From positions 1,263,001 to 1,323,000 of the forward strand of contig JAQGDQ010000014.1 in NCBI GenBank assembly GCA_030141605.1: a DNA stretch of 60,000 bases, in the 5' to 3' direction. Below, one piece after another: positions 22,301 to 45,594 of this stretch. Each line of letters begins with the position of its first letter. Position 1 is the first letter of the stretch. Both the position numbers and the translations under genes were made by a program. A model generated the notes under the pieces. That model saw only the letters and a program-made list of their open reading frames with translations. It was not told where the DNA came from and did not search any database. The DNA comes from Tubiluchus corallicola. Taxonomy: Eukaryota; Priapulida; Priapulimorpha; Priapulimorphida; Tubiluchidae.

Positions 22301-25300
22301 TTTCCTTTTACAAAAACGTTTCTCTCTCTTTTTTAAAAATTTGCAAAACTTCTGTTTACAGTTTTAACATCGCAGTCTTACTTTACTTTTAGTATGTCAA
22401 GGCTGGACGTCAAGAATTACTTAGAGAGAATCTACAATGTCCCTGTTGGTACAGTGCGCATCCAAATCAAAGAAGGTAGTGAAATTCTTTTTGTTCTTGA
22501 GTCAGGACTACATCATTACGTTTTTACTACTTTTTAATTTTTTAGTTTTATTTCTTTATTTTTTATTGAAACATACTGATTTAATAACATGTGTGCTTGT
22601 ATAGCAAATTATCCACAAGTCGACAATTAAGCTTTTCTAGTTACTCACATATCCTGAATTTCCATTTCATGAGGATCATTTTGATACCAAGCTTATCATT
22701 CTATGTTATTTCTAAGCAGAAATAATCAAAGTTGAAGTTGAGGTGCACGTTACACATTGAAAAACATAACCTTGAGAAAAATGCTTTTAAAGTTATCCAT
22801 TGTTTTTTGCCGCATTTCTACAAAACAGTTAACATCTGCACAAATATTGGTTGTTACAGACCTTGCAAGAACATGTTGCAAATCCAGATTTGCAAAAGCC
22901 ATTTGCAGTATGTTTAAATCCAGTAGATGGCTCTTACTAACGAATATCTGGGCTTGGCAAGAGAGAAAACCCAAAGCAAAATAACTGCTTCTACGAGCTA
23001 CTATCGGAGTTTGAAAATACAAGTTTTTTACAATTGCTGTATTCGTTTTTAGCGAGAGAAGTGGGTGTGGAGTTATAAAATTAGATTTTTAGAATTTTTT
23101 GAACACTTTCTTGATAATTTGATGCTAGAATACAAAAGTACACAAAAGTTTTGGTTTGCAAGCCACATATCTGACTGAAGAGCTTTATTATCAGCAGTTT
23201 GTTTGAATAGGCCAGTAATTCAGGCTTCCAGAGGTGCATGGACGTTTTAAGGTTTAGGGTCTTTGGACTTTTTCGCAGGTGGTGCCAAAAAATTCTGAAT
23301 ATATTTAAGTGTGTCATCTGTATTTACAGTGTAGCAACTTAATAAGCATTTGAGTTGATGACTTGTTATGCTAATGGTTTTGAATGTAATTTAAATTGTT
23401 TTGACAGTAAAGTTCAATGCTTTAAAATCTATGAATGCAAATGCAATGTAGCACTGTATGTGCTTTGTTTTTGTACATTAAAAGCCAGTATTAAAGTATT
23501 TTTCAAAACTTAAATAAAAAAGTTCAGATATTTTCCTCTCATTTGTACATACACTGCAATTTTCCCTACGTACTGCATGGTACTCAAAAACAGCAGCAAA
23601 ACATCTAGGTGTAACTATTATATTGGGCATCTGTTATTGTTGAGATTTCGTTCTGTAAATTGGCGTACTGCTATATTGATTTTTGCAGCAGCACAAACAG
23701 CTTTCCAAGCCCTGCCAATCCCCAATATTAAAATTTCACTACATAATAGTTTAAATTTGAGTGTTATTTTGCTGACTCATTGATTTGTGGTTTTGTCTTC
23801 AAATTATGCTATTATAGTTACCATAACAACTGCCGTTGCCAATCAGTACTAATATCTTAAAAACTTCATGGTTTAATTACTTTATGAGATTCAAGAACTC
23901 CATCAGTAGTTAAGCAACATCAGATATAAGAAGAGCCTAGGTGGGCAAGATATTTTGCAGAATGTTTGTGTTCAAGTTGTGTCCTAACAGGGTCGTAGAA
24001 ACAATGAGCCAAACGAAATAGGTCTAAGAAATTTTATGAAACAGGATCTAACATAAGGTAAAATTATCTTGCTAATCATCACAATAAATCACTTAACTCC
24101 ATGTGTACTCTGTGTGTATATAGACTACTAATTAATTAATACTATGAGTGAGAATGTAACGATAACTCAAATAATGTTTGATAATAACAACTGTATTGCC
24201 AATGGAAATACACGTAAGTGGTAAATGTAAGTGTAAATTCAAAAGGTCTAATAAAATTAACATTTTTAGGTCCATCTTTTCTGTGGGGCTCTGTGGCTCT
24301 TTCCTGCCCCCAATTACCCTGATCCTAGATGTTTCTATAATTGTCTCTGGGTAGGTGATTCACTGGGATGCCAACTTTTAGTCATTGGGACATTTGTAAG
24401 ATTTTCTCTGTCTGCTCTTTATATGAAGTAATTGTCGTAACCTTGTAAGCATGGGGGAAACGGTTGAATATATTCTGTAATTTTTCGGTTAGACTCTTTT
24501 CACCTTCGTATGTGTTTTCTGTACCCTCAGGGTGGTTCCCTGAGCCTTTTGGACGCAGTTTACTCCTGTCCTCCCTTTGTCTTCCCACAGAGATGTGTTA
24601 GGATAGGTTATATTTGAGAAGTTGGCTTTTTCTTGTTAATCTATTGTTAATACTTTGTCTTTTTAGCACTGATATTTTTTTTGCTTAATCATCAAAAGGT
24701 CAACAGCAAACTGCTTTGTTCATTAACACATTTGATACATGCTAAACAGGCATTAGAATAATTAGCTAATGGGCCTATGTTTTACCTAGTGACCCACACA
24801 TGCTTTGTGCTGTAATAGTGAAACACCAGACCTATTAAAACCAAGGTCAAATGTTTGCTTTTATTTTATGAATTACATTATTCAATGAGAATAGTGAAAC
24901 TTGTGTTTATTTGTATTCGTGGACGGAATTTCATGGTGACGGTCCGCCATCTGGCTGTCTGCTCGTGAAACAATGGACTGTGTCCGTAGTATGTGGCACT
25001 TTTTAACGGTCCAGATTTTGTCCAATTCTTCCGATATCTGTAAAAGCAAGATTCGGCAAACCGAGATATGAGTGTACACAAACATAAGAAAAGTTAATGA
25101 ACATGTATATATGTCATGTAATACTTTCGCTAGCTGATTTGATTGATGTGCAGATTTTTTGAAAACCTCTGTATTTCATTTCAATTTCATTCATTGTTTT
25201 CATTTTAGGCGAATATGAGAGGCATCCTACAAAGCGATATGCCATAGGAAAGACTGACACAAAAATTGCTTATGTTCATTTGGTAAGTTTTTTATCATTG

Positions 25301-27713
25301 CTCTTGTATCTTGAACAACATTTGTGTACATTTATGAAATGCTGGGCATTGAAATAGGGTGAGTCATGTGGTGGGATATAACAGTGTACAAGAAGTTGCA
25401 AAACACTTTTATTGGTACATTTATTTGTCACTCCATTTATATTCCAAGACCCTGTCTTCATATTATTAATACTATTTGCAATATTTGTTGTTATCCCATT
25501 TTTAAAAATTTGTCCTATTACAAAAATAAATTAGTACAACATTACATGCTCAAGTGTCCCCAATATACAGCTAGTAGAACGAACCTTGAGGAAAAACTAA
25601 CCCAACTATATCAACAAAATGTTTTCCCATTTAATTTAAATAACTTGCGTAATCAGCTGAAACTTTCAACATTTCTTTTCGGATCCTCTCAATTAAATCG
25701 GAACCAAAATTTCAAACTATCCAAGACTACATAAAATCTACGCACCACTTTTCTTCAATTGATCGTACGTAGTATTACTAATTTAACATCAATATTTATT
25801 TAACTCATTACTATATGACATTTATTGGCCATGCACTATATTTTGTTATTCTATTTCTTTTGCAATACAGCATAAGGTATTATCAATCAGTTTATGTATA
25901 ACAAAGGTTACAACTAAATAAAAATATGTTTAGAAAAAAGTAAATTACAGCACCATCACAAGCAATGTTTTTTTGATTTGCCTCTTTCTTCCTTCAATTT
26001 CTGTCTCAAGTCAGGGTTTAGTTTCCGAACCTGAGGTAGGAAAGCTCGTTAAATGTAAACTTTTTTGACCAGTTCAGTTTCAGAGTTCTTCGTCTTAACC
26101 CTTTGGTTAAGTTTGTGTTTAGATAGTTGATTGTATATTATATTGGCATCTAATGTTCAGTTACCATGTGTCACGTGACTGCAATCCTAAAGATTTGAAA
26201 AGTGCATGGAAAATTTATTTCCAAATTCGTCCAAATGAAGAGGCTTATTGTCGACAACAAATGCATCCTACATGATTTTCAACTACTATACATGTGGACT
26301 AACAAACAACTACAATATGTTCTAGAAAACATTATTAAAGTAAAATAACTTAACCTGGTTCATTGTCTTCTTTCTATAACTTTGTATAAATACAGCAGAA
26401 TTATCTTTCCAAAATTTCTGTAAATCACTGTAAAAGTTTATTAAATGTGCATGTAACATTTTTTCTAAATTTTTGGATACTGATACTTTAAAATTTATAA
26501 TACTTTGTCTTAATATGTTAAATTTCATTTTTGCCAAAATCTTAATACTTTAGAAATCCAACGTAACACTCATAGTTTCAAAATTTTGCACTTTCAAAAC
26601 TAGGTATTAATCTTTTTAGTCTGGTTAAAGTAATTGTATTTAATAGTATTCATTATTGCTGCCTTGACAGGTCAGCATATGCTTTCATACATAAAGGAGG
26701 TAAGCTGAATAGGCTTTCACTACTGTAAACCATAGTCATTTTATTTTTGCAGTAATTTCATTTTTTTATCACAATACATAATTTTAAATTAGGTAAAAGT
26801 GTTTCAAAATGTGATAATTACTAAAAATTTCCACAATTAAAATATTGAGAAAGCACAGCATTTGAAACTTCTACAGCAGTAACAGCTGTTATCATTAAGT
26901 GACCAAAAAAAGAAAAAATAGGGAAAAAAATCACGAGGACGCTAGTTCTAATTACTAGTTTTTTAGCTTTTTATACAAAAAGGGACAATCACATATTAAA
27001 ATCTCGAAGACTATGCTAGCAAAGTCATTCAATACAGGCACTTTGAGTATATGGCATTAAGTGAATAGATTTATTAGAAAAGTTAACGGTGAATATGAAT
27101 AGCGTTAATATTTAACTAAATTTATAGTGTGTGGTGGGTGATGGGCGGACATGATCAGATTGCACAAGCTCTGTACTTACAGGCCTTACACATTTAGACA
27201 TACACGTATATAACAGAAATTAAAAGTAAACATTGTTTCTTTGGCTGATGTTATTTTTTACATTGTGTGAGAAGCATTTTTATATGATAACTAGAAAAGG
27301 GTAATGTATAATGTTTGCTCACACTGCATACTAGGACTAATAATAGTGTCAATGACTCAATGCTAAATGAGATGGAGACGGATGCGGCACAGATTGCTAG
27401 TGTGAATCTATGAGCAGTTTGTTAATAAGAAGCGATATCTTAAGCATCAAGAAGCAGTATATTAGACAATGTGCTCTTTAATTAATTAACAGGAAGTAAT
27501 ATTTTAAGCAATGCGCTCCTTAATTTGCTAACAAATTTTTAGGCTAAAAGCAACACATTCGAATTTCCTGACATTTTTCCTGAAGAAAAGAAGAGCAGGG
27601 ATGACATGCAAGCTGAAGAATACTCCAAGATTAGAGAACTCTTGAGAGTTGAAGAGAAAAAGAAGTGGGACTCAAATCGTGTGGATATACCATCATGGTT
27701 TAGTTCAGTATAA
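19206..27713 (+). CDS. Mitochondrial ribosomal protein L23 (uL23m), exons 2-5
   Basis: Large-subunit mitoribosome protein of the uL23 family, which binds 23S-type rRNA near the polypeptide exit tunnel. Four exons join in frame: 19,206-19,328, 22,393-22,475, 25,209-25,282 and 27,543-27,713 (TAA at 27,711). All introns are GT..AG. The product begins YRLYQVGNPRTRVF and continues with WMKLVHPNREQPPN, MSRLDVKNYLERIYNVPV (the conserved uL23 core), KTDTKIAYVHL, FEFPDIFPEEKK, and ends IPSWFSSV. The C-terminal FPDIFPE and PSWF motifs are specific to the mitochondrial form. Only the first few residues are missing. The exons give 149 complete codons, so with a short exon 1 the protein would match the 153 residues of the human protein. 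Two introns carry transposon insertions. GTAAGT just after the stop could start a 3' UTR intron. Confidence 0.93.
19329..22392 (+). other. MRPL23 intron 2 with a diverged inverted-repeat element
   Basis: No coding exon seen. About 19,800-19,905 resembles the reverse complement of about 21,305-21,440, each with a CCCACTGCGGGG core next to a TCGGCTCT block. This suggests a large, old foldback or TIR-type element of about 1.6-2 kb. A smaller local inverted repeat, ACCCCCCAAAA (19,543) with TTTTGGGGGGT (19,647), lies just outside. Confidence 0.5.
19800..21440. mobile_element. Candidate foldback or TIR element in MRPL23 intron 2
   Basis: The arms are diverged but share colinear blocks over roughly 100-130 bp: TCGGCTCT, AAGGCTCATAACT versus AAAGTCTTATATCT, CCCACTGCGGGG, and CATGTATGTG versus ATATGTATGTG. 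I could not fix the ends or a target duplication. No transposase frame is visible. Confidence 0.4.
22393..22475 (+). CDS. MRPL23 exon 3
   Basis: Encodes the core helix MSRLDVKNYLERIYNVPV followed by GTVRIQIKE. Acceptor TTACTTTTAG, donor GGTAGT context. Confidence 0.93.
22591..23170. mobile_element. Non-autonomous TIR transposon, copy 1 (in MRPL23 intron 3)
   Basis: Matches 59,254-59,907 along most of its length, starting at the TGTGTGCTTG terminal repeat (22,591) and running through AAGTTGAAGTTGAGGTGCA and TTTTTGATAATTTGATGCTAG-like blocks. The 3' end is degraded: near 23,145-23,170 only a poor relative of the terminal repeat is left (GCAAGCCACATAT). No transposase. Weak minus-strand frames shared by the two copies show no known domain. 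Confidence 0.7.
23171..24381 (+). other. MRPL23 intron 3, no feature
   Basis: AT-rich intron sequence with short chance frames only. Confidence 0.45.
24382..24588 (-). other. Isolated coding-like frame of unknown origin
   Basis: The minus frame gives a hydrophilic 68-residue segment containing TYEGEKSLTEKLQNIFNRF and SYKEQTEKILQM. Its composition differs from the surrounding AT-rich intron and looks protein-like. No intron borders or family match are apparent. It may be a relic of a retrotransposon or retrocopy inside MRPL23 intron 3, and it may also be chance. Confidence 0.25.
25209..25282 (+). CDS. MRPL23 exon 4
   Basis: Encodes EYERHPTKRYAIGKTDTKIA then YVHL, the strand that closes the uL23 fold. 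Acceptor CATTTTAG, donor GTAAGT. Confidence 0.93.
25366..25740 (+). mobile_element. LINE fragment, C-terminal tail
   Basis: The plus strand ends an open frame with VQHYMLKCPQYTASRTNLEE, LTQLYQQNVFPF and LSTFLFGSSQLNRNQN. This resembles the cysteine/histidine knuckle and tail at the C-terminus of many LINE ORF2 proteins. No RT core is present, so the copy is a 5'-truncated remnant in MRPL23 intron 4. Confidence 0.5.
25741..27542 (+). other. MRPL23 intron 4, no further feature
   Basis: AT-rich. The minus frame at 26,322-26,537 (71 codons) has low-complexity composition and no recognisable motif. The acceptor of exon 5 is ACAAATTTTTAG ending at 27,542. Confidence 0.45.
27543..27713 (+). CDS. 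MRPL23 exon 5 (terminal)
   Basis: Encodes AKSNTFEFPDIFPEE, a charged helix ending EEKKKW, and the C-terminal DIPSWFSSV before TAA. The FPDIFPE and PSWF elements identify the mitochondrial branch of uL23. Confidence 0.95.
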   Translation, partial: AKSNTFEFPDIFPEEKKSRDDMQAEEYSKIRELLRVEEKKKWDSNRVDIPSWFSSV

Positions 27714-27854
27714 CATACGTAAGTTTAAACGTAAATAGTTACTAACATATAAGTCTTTGCAATTTGCTGGTGCAAAATTTTGCTACTTAATTTTATTGTC
27801 ACTCTCTTGTTATTTAGACTGAAAAGCACTTCTGCTCTTTATTTAAACATGAGA

Positions 27855-27860
27855 AATAAA
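27855..27860 (+). promoter_or_regulatory. Probable polyadenylation signal of MRPL23
   Basis: AATAAA about 140 bp after the MRPL23 stop, with no nearer canonical hexamer noticed. Confidence 0.5.
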
Positions 27861-28257
27861 TGACTAATGGCTGTGATAGGTACTTGAAACTCTATCATTT
27901 TATCGCTTCTGTGTGCGCTATTTGAAATTTGTTGTGTATCGTTCTCCAAGTGGCAAGATGACAAATGCTGGAACACATCGATTTGGTATAATAATGAACG
28001 ATTCCAAGTTTAAGAAGCAATGATGTTTTAAATAGTTCAATCAATCTGAACATTTTGGCTGGTTCGGCTGCAAAGTAAGTTATAGGTTGAAAAAAAATTT
28101 GCCCAACAAACAGTAAAACTGTAAACAAAATACTACAGCTAGTTGCCGACTTATGGACACATTTAGTTCTGACCGATCAGATGTAAGATGACCTGGATAG
28201 AACTCAGGCCTGTATATTCAGATGGTTCACCACAACGAGTAAGGTGTTGTGTATAGT

Positions 28258-28597
28258 TAGGGGCGTAGCCAGGTTCTAAAGTTAGGGGGAGCAAGCACTT
28301 AAAAAATGTGCCGTGACACATACCAAACCATTTTTAATGCATTGATTATTTATTTAATAAGTATTTCAAATCAAAACATGAAGAAGATACAGTATTAAAG
28401 CAAGTACATAAATAAAGTAATGACAATAGAAAATTCTTGCAAGGCCATGTGATTAAAAGAATAAGAAAGATTTGACTTTTATCACATAAGTGAACTAAAG
28501 AGTTAAAAAATTTTTGAAAAGGCGCCAGTTCTTTGAAATTGTGCTTGGGGGAGCGGTTTCTCCACTTGCTCCTGTATTAGCTACGCTACCGCACTAA
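28258..28597. mobile_element. Candidate MITE with GGCGTAGC-type ends
   Basis: The left end reads TAGGGGCGTAGCCAGG. The right end reads TTAGCTACGCTACCGC, an imperfect inverted match. G-rich blocks with GGGGGAGC lie just inside both ends. This resembles the widespread hAT-like MITEs ending CAGTGGCGTAGC. A target duplication is not clear. Confidence 0.45.
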
Positions 28598-28825
28598 GTA
28601 TGGCTGTGCCCACAGAAGAATTTATCAAAACAAATGGTGATTTAAAGTTAATTTGCTTAAAAATACAAGGTAGTGAATTATAATTCAATAACCTAAAAAT
28701 ATGCAGATTCGATTCAATTTAAAGTCAAACTAAACCCTTACAGATATTCACAGTTATTTTATTATAATACTTACTGTAAAAATTTGAAGGACCGCCATTT
28801 TTCGGTGCGTGAGACAAATGACATT

Positions 28826-29308
28826 ATGAGTACAGTCACGAGGTCACCAAATATCGGTAAACAAACATTGGTAACCAAAGACGCTTTCTGTACCTCGCTC
28901 ACTGGCAATCTTTATGGCAATGCACGCATTTGCCAGGAAAAGTAAGTTATTTAATTTATAAGTTTCTTCTGTTTGATAACTGTGAATTCTTTGTGTAATC
29001 ATAATAATGCGTTAAAAACTTCAATATGTTTAAGCGAAAAATGCATGTAAAATAATAAAATTAAAGAGAAATTGCAAATTTATTCCTATTACATTAAATT
29101 CATACAGAAATATTGAGTTTCAGTATATTTCTACTTTTTATAGGAAGTTTTAAGAAATTTAACAATCTGCATTAAGGCTGTGCCAGGAGCATTTCCAGCA
29201 TGACTGATAGTAATAGAGACTGTGCAAATGGCACGACTCTTTGTAGCAGTGGCCTGGACAGCCCCATGAACTCTGTTGCCATGAAGCATCGACATCTCTA
29301 CTACTCAA
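28826..29308 (+). CDS. Weak candidate: start of an unknown plus-strand gene
   Basis: Two segments could form the start of a gene. ATG at 28,826 opens 38 codons running straight into a strong donor (GAAAA|GTAAGT at 28,941). A second ATG-containing segment at 29,199-29,308 follows an acceptor-like TTTCCAG, continues in the same phase (MTDSNRDCANG...) and ends at AA|GTTAGT. The DNA around 28,800-28,930 has more CpG than its surroundings, as near a promoter. I recognise no family and see no convincing third exon. The opposite strand of the second segment also has an open frame (ICTVSITISHAGNAPGTALM), so coding is uncertain. Confidence 0.2.
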
Positions 29309-29626
29309 GTTAGTGTAATAATTGGAAGACAAGTTACACTTTAACTTCAAAACTTCATCATAAAATTATTTTCATATTAGTAATAAGTACGATTAATATA
29401 TATATATATTATTACATTTTATGACCCTGTTCTTGTTTTAGATCTTAAAATTTTCCTTTTCCATGCTTTTTATACACTGCCTGGTGTAAAGGAATAAATG
29501 TCAGTATTTTCAGGTCAAAAAGTAAGTGGATAATTAGACTGAAAGACTAACATCTTAAATCATGCCCACACAAACGTAAGTTAAGTATCAACTACATAAA
29601 GGCTATGTTAAGTATCAACACATCAA

Positions 29627-30056
29627 CTACGAGTTCTAAATCTATGTAACAGCGTAATTATGCCTTATAAAACTTATGCATTATAAAATCTGTTAGTAGT
29701 ATAAAAGTAAAACAAGACTGTTCTGTAAGCACCAGTGCTGGACAACAATTATCTCTTACTTCATCTTTTGCAATGCATCCATCATTATCGACATGTCACC
29801 TAGTAAAAACATAGAGGCGCATTAAAACATGATTTATATTGTTGATATAATCTAAAATTAATAAATCTGCAAAAAGCATAAAACACAAAGAGAACTCATC
29901 TGAGCTTCTTTGTCAGATTGGCCTATGACAAAGATTGACAATAGGGTAATTACAAAATATTTATGTACGATGGTAAGCTTACATTTTACACTCCGTGCAA
30001 GATTGTAAATCTTAAATTTGTCATCCAAGATCTCCATACTTTGTGTGTAAGGGTTC
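29627..30056. repeat. 430-bp tandem duplication, copy 1 (extra PAH 3' end)
   Basis: Nearly identical to 30,057-30,486 (one substitution noticed). It holds a second copy of PAH exon 12 (29,755-29,798) and the 3' part of exon 11 without its acceptor, so the exon 11 piece is probably not spliced. It lies downstream of the complete gene and may act as 3' flank or as a duplicate terminal exon. Confidence 0.95.
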
Positions 30057-30184
30057 TACGAGTTCTAAATCTATGTAACAGTGTAATTATGCCTTATAAA
30101 ACTTATGCATTATAAAATCTGTTAGTAGTATAAAAGTAAAACAAGACTGTTCTGTAAGCACCAGTGCTGGACAACAATTATCTC

Positions 30185-42614
<12,430 letters not shown>

Positions 42615-42682
42615 ATTCCAAATTAGTAAATGGCACTACAAACTAAGACGCAGTTCAGGAATTCAGCTGTAAACATAAACTC

Positions 42683-42688
42683 TATATA
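42683..42688 (-). promoter_or_regulatory. Possible TATA box of PAH
   Basis: The minus strand reads TGTATATAGAG about 70 bp upstream of the PAH ATG, which would place transcription start about 40 bp before the ATG. An ATTGG (inverted CCAAT) lies about 120 bp further upstream. A short 5' UTR without an upstream ATG fits, but this is inference from position. Confidence 0.35.
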
Positions 42689-42839
42689 CAAATCAATAAA
42701 CAGTAACGCAGTAATTGTGGCGTCTATGTACATGAAGGTCATGTGATTTGGTGTTGAAGGTCTGAAACGAAGCGAAACCGCGGTCACACCCCCAACTTCT
42801 GACCAATCGCAGTGCTCTTCTTTGTGAAACATTACGGTC

Positions 42840-43894
42840 CGATTAGGTATTATGCTTAAGCTTAATGTACAAAATACATGATTCTAATTTTTGTAAATAG
42901 CCGGTATTATGCAGCAGCACGGAATGCACACTCATAATTAATACAGGGCGGACACTATGTAAAATCTGTTTGACACAATTGCCGCCATGGTTTTTAAACC
43001 AATTAGTCGCGTAACCGATAAGAAAGTAGGTCTGTGCGCTTATTATGCTAGGCTACTGTATCGGACAAACAATACGGTTTCTTTACATTTGAGTACCCAA
43101 TCACGAACGTAGGCAAAATGTCACAGGAAAAAGGGCGCAAATGGAAAAGTATAAAAAATGGCACATGTAAAAGTAAACTGCATTATGTAGGCTTCCGCGC
43201 AAGCTAAACTGTTAATCTGATTTTTTTTCACGAAAAAAAAACATAAAGCAACGATGAGCAGACAAACATACAAAAATATATCTATATAAAATATATAAAT
43301 ACTTAATTATTATATAGACCAGAGAAATAACCAATGTATTTTAATCTGTTATTATAATCAATTGTAGACTAAATGTGACCATGTTACCTTAAGATACAAT
43401 TTCCAGTAGGCCTTTTTACTGTCCTTAGATTTTTACTTGCCCCAGCCAACCTCTTCCGATTGGACATTTTTTGATGTAGTACGTATACACGTGTACATAG
43501 TAGGTGCTTTATACGTATTGGCAGCAAAAATTAACCACTGACTGCTGTCCACAGTAGTCAGATTTCATTTTCCTCCAGCAGTTCTCGTCGGCTTTGTTGT
43601 TTTTAATACAGGATAGTGCAACCTACAGTTCTAGATTAAATCTGACCATGTACCGTATGATGCATTTTTCAGTCATTTTTGGTGTCCCATCTCTAAACGC
43701 ACCTCTACCCAAACAATTCCTTGTAAAAGGTTAGGTTTATGAATTCTTGAACTGGTACTTTATCATGTGCTTATTTCGTTACCGGCTATTGGACCAAGAC
43801 AAGCATGCGTCGTTGAAAATATAGCATCCTCTTTGGCACAGGTAAAGTATTAAAATAACTATCCCTAACAGAAAATACGCAAAAAATCACATTT
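42840..43894. other. Upstream of PAH, nothing recognised
   Basis: AT-rich intergenic sequence without a supported gene. Confidence 0.4.
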
Positions 43895-43953
43895 AGTAAA
43901 TACTATGAGTTAGGATAAGGGTTAAAGTAACCCTCACCCTAACTCATATTTAC
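43895..43953. repeat. Near-perfect long hairpin
   Basis: Two 21-bp arms, TATGAGTTAGGATAAGGGTT(A) and its complement with two mismatches, are separated by only three bases. An outer AGTAAAT/ATTTACT extension pairs after a 2-base bulge. It could be a foldback element or a structured RNA; nothing coding surrounds it. Confidence 0.8.
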
Positions 43954-44219
43954 TGTGTGTGGATTCATTCCTATTTTTCATTTTTCCCATTTTTGCTGTG
44001 CCATTTGTACATGTGCCATTGTTACTGTGCACCCTCGATCACAGCAACAGAGTTTTCCGTTCAACCCTGGATTGATGTGTGATGTATGTGTGATGGATGT
44101 TCATTGTTCAGTAACCAGAATGAAGTGCGGCAAAGTTTCGTTTGAATCGTGTATTTTTAGTAAATTATTTTAGTAATAGGTGTACTACAAATATCTTTAA
44201 GCGGTCATTGAAAGTTTTC

Positions 44220-44720
44220 TAAAAAAAAAATTCTAGGTGTAACTGTAAATACCGATGATAAGTAGTAGCTACAATTTACGGAAAGCTTTGATGGAAAGAA
44301 CACATCAATTGAATACAACTATAAGTCAAAATTATCAAAAAGTATAGCTACCATGTGTAAAAACATGTATATCCTTGATCGTCGGTCATTGCAAACTCTT
44401 TAATTTTCGTTAATTGATACATAGAATATTGTTTATACAATCATAAATCTGGGATAACATGTATTGGTCGGATTTGCCAAATAGTACAGAAAAAAAACTG
44501 CTAGAATTATGTGACCTGGCTAGCACGATCATACTGATCTAATATTCAACAATTTAAAAATACCGAAACTAAAATATTTGTTGGATATGAAAGCAGCAAT
44601 GATTATGTTAAAGTAAAATGTGAAATATTATCACAGAAGTTGCAAAGACCGTTTTGTATAAACATAATTCCAGTCAGGCTGTCAAATGTGCAAGATAAAG
44701 AGATTATTGGCTTTTGTAAA
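44220..44720 (+). mobile_element. Decayed LINE, C-terminal half of RT region
   Basis: Broken plus-strand frames give KFLGVTVNTDD (about 44,230), SKLSKSIATMCKNMYILDRR (about 44,330-44,390), YRKKTARIM (about 44,485), HTDLIFNNLKIPKLKYLLDM (about 44,530-44,590) and KAAMIML. These match the region after the RT catalytic motif in CR1-like LINEs. The style resembles the 39-kb remnant, but the PAH 5' exons lie between, so they are two separate insertions. Confidence 0.75.
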
Positions 44721-45329
44721 TGTATATGTATATACATTTATTAATTTCTTGTGTGGTGTGTAACTATATATATATTATATATTAAAGGAAATGTGTGTTT
44801 CTTCATGTGGTACAGGTTTGTGGAATGCCATTTAAAATAAAAATAAAAATTACATTTCATTATATATCTACCTAAAGAATTGTGATAAACCGTTACGTAC
44901 GAAATTATGTGCGCGCGCATTGTTATCGTCGTCATCGACGTTGCGGTTGTACAGTAACAGTCTGCGACTGCTTACCGCCAAGGACATTGGGTTCCCAAGC
45001 TATGATACAAAATACATTTATTGTATAATGTACTAACTCTTCCTACTAAAACGGCTAGGCGTTTCTTGTAAACATGTAATAAGTCAAAAAACTATTGTTA
45101 TGGCATGTACTAATGAAGTTAATTTTCTTGTATTTTGTAATACATCTCATCGTAAATATAATCATGTAATCTTGCCTAATAATTATGCGTAATCAACTGT
45201 TCTTGGCTTTTATTCAGTTAATCAATATAACCAAGTAGGAGAATGCATTAAAGGTTGAATATCACAAAAATTAAGTTGAGCTTCAATAACTCTCGAATGT
45301 TTTGCGAATACAAATATATACTTCGTACT

Positions 45330-45586
45330 CAGGGCCTATTTCAGCCTAAGCGAGGCCCGGGGAAGTGGGGTGTGTGAGGCCTCCCGGGGGGGGGCACCAT
45401 GGTTGGCGCCCAGAAAATTTTTAAACTGCTAGAACACCGGAGAAGCATTTTCGAAGAGAAAATATGGAGTTATATAGTATGTTCGCATAAAGCAAAAAAA
45501 TAATGTTACCTTGGCGCGAGGCCCCCCTGGAGAGTGAGGCCCCGGGGAAGTATCTCCACTCCCCCCCCCCCTTGAAATAGGCCCTG
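45330..45586. mobile_element. hAT-type MITE with perfect 8-bp target duplication
   Basis: Perfect 14-bp terminal inverted repeats, CAGGGCCTATTTCA at 45,330-45,343 and its complement at 45,573-45,586. Flanks are TTCGTACT at 45,322-45,329 and again at 45,587-45,594. The 8-bp duplication and CAGGG start are hAT hallmarks. The 257-bp body has G/C-rich subterminal tracts (runs of G near 45,385 and of C near 45,561) and no transposase. Confidence 0.93.
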
Positions 45587-45594
45587 TTCGTACT

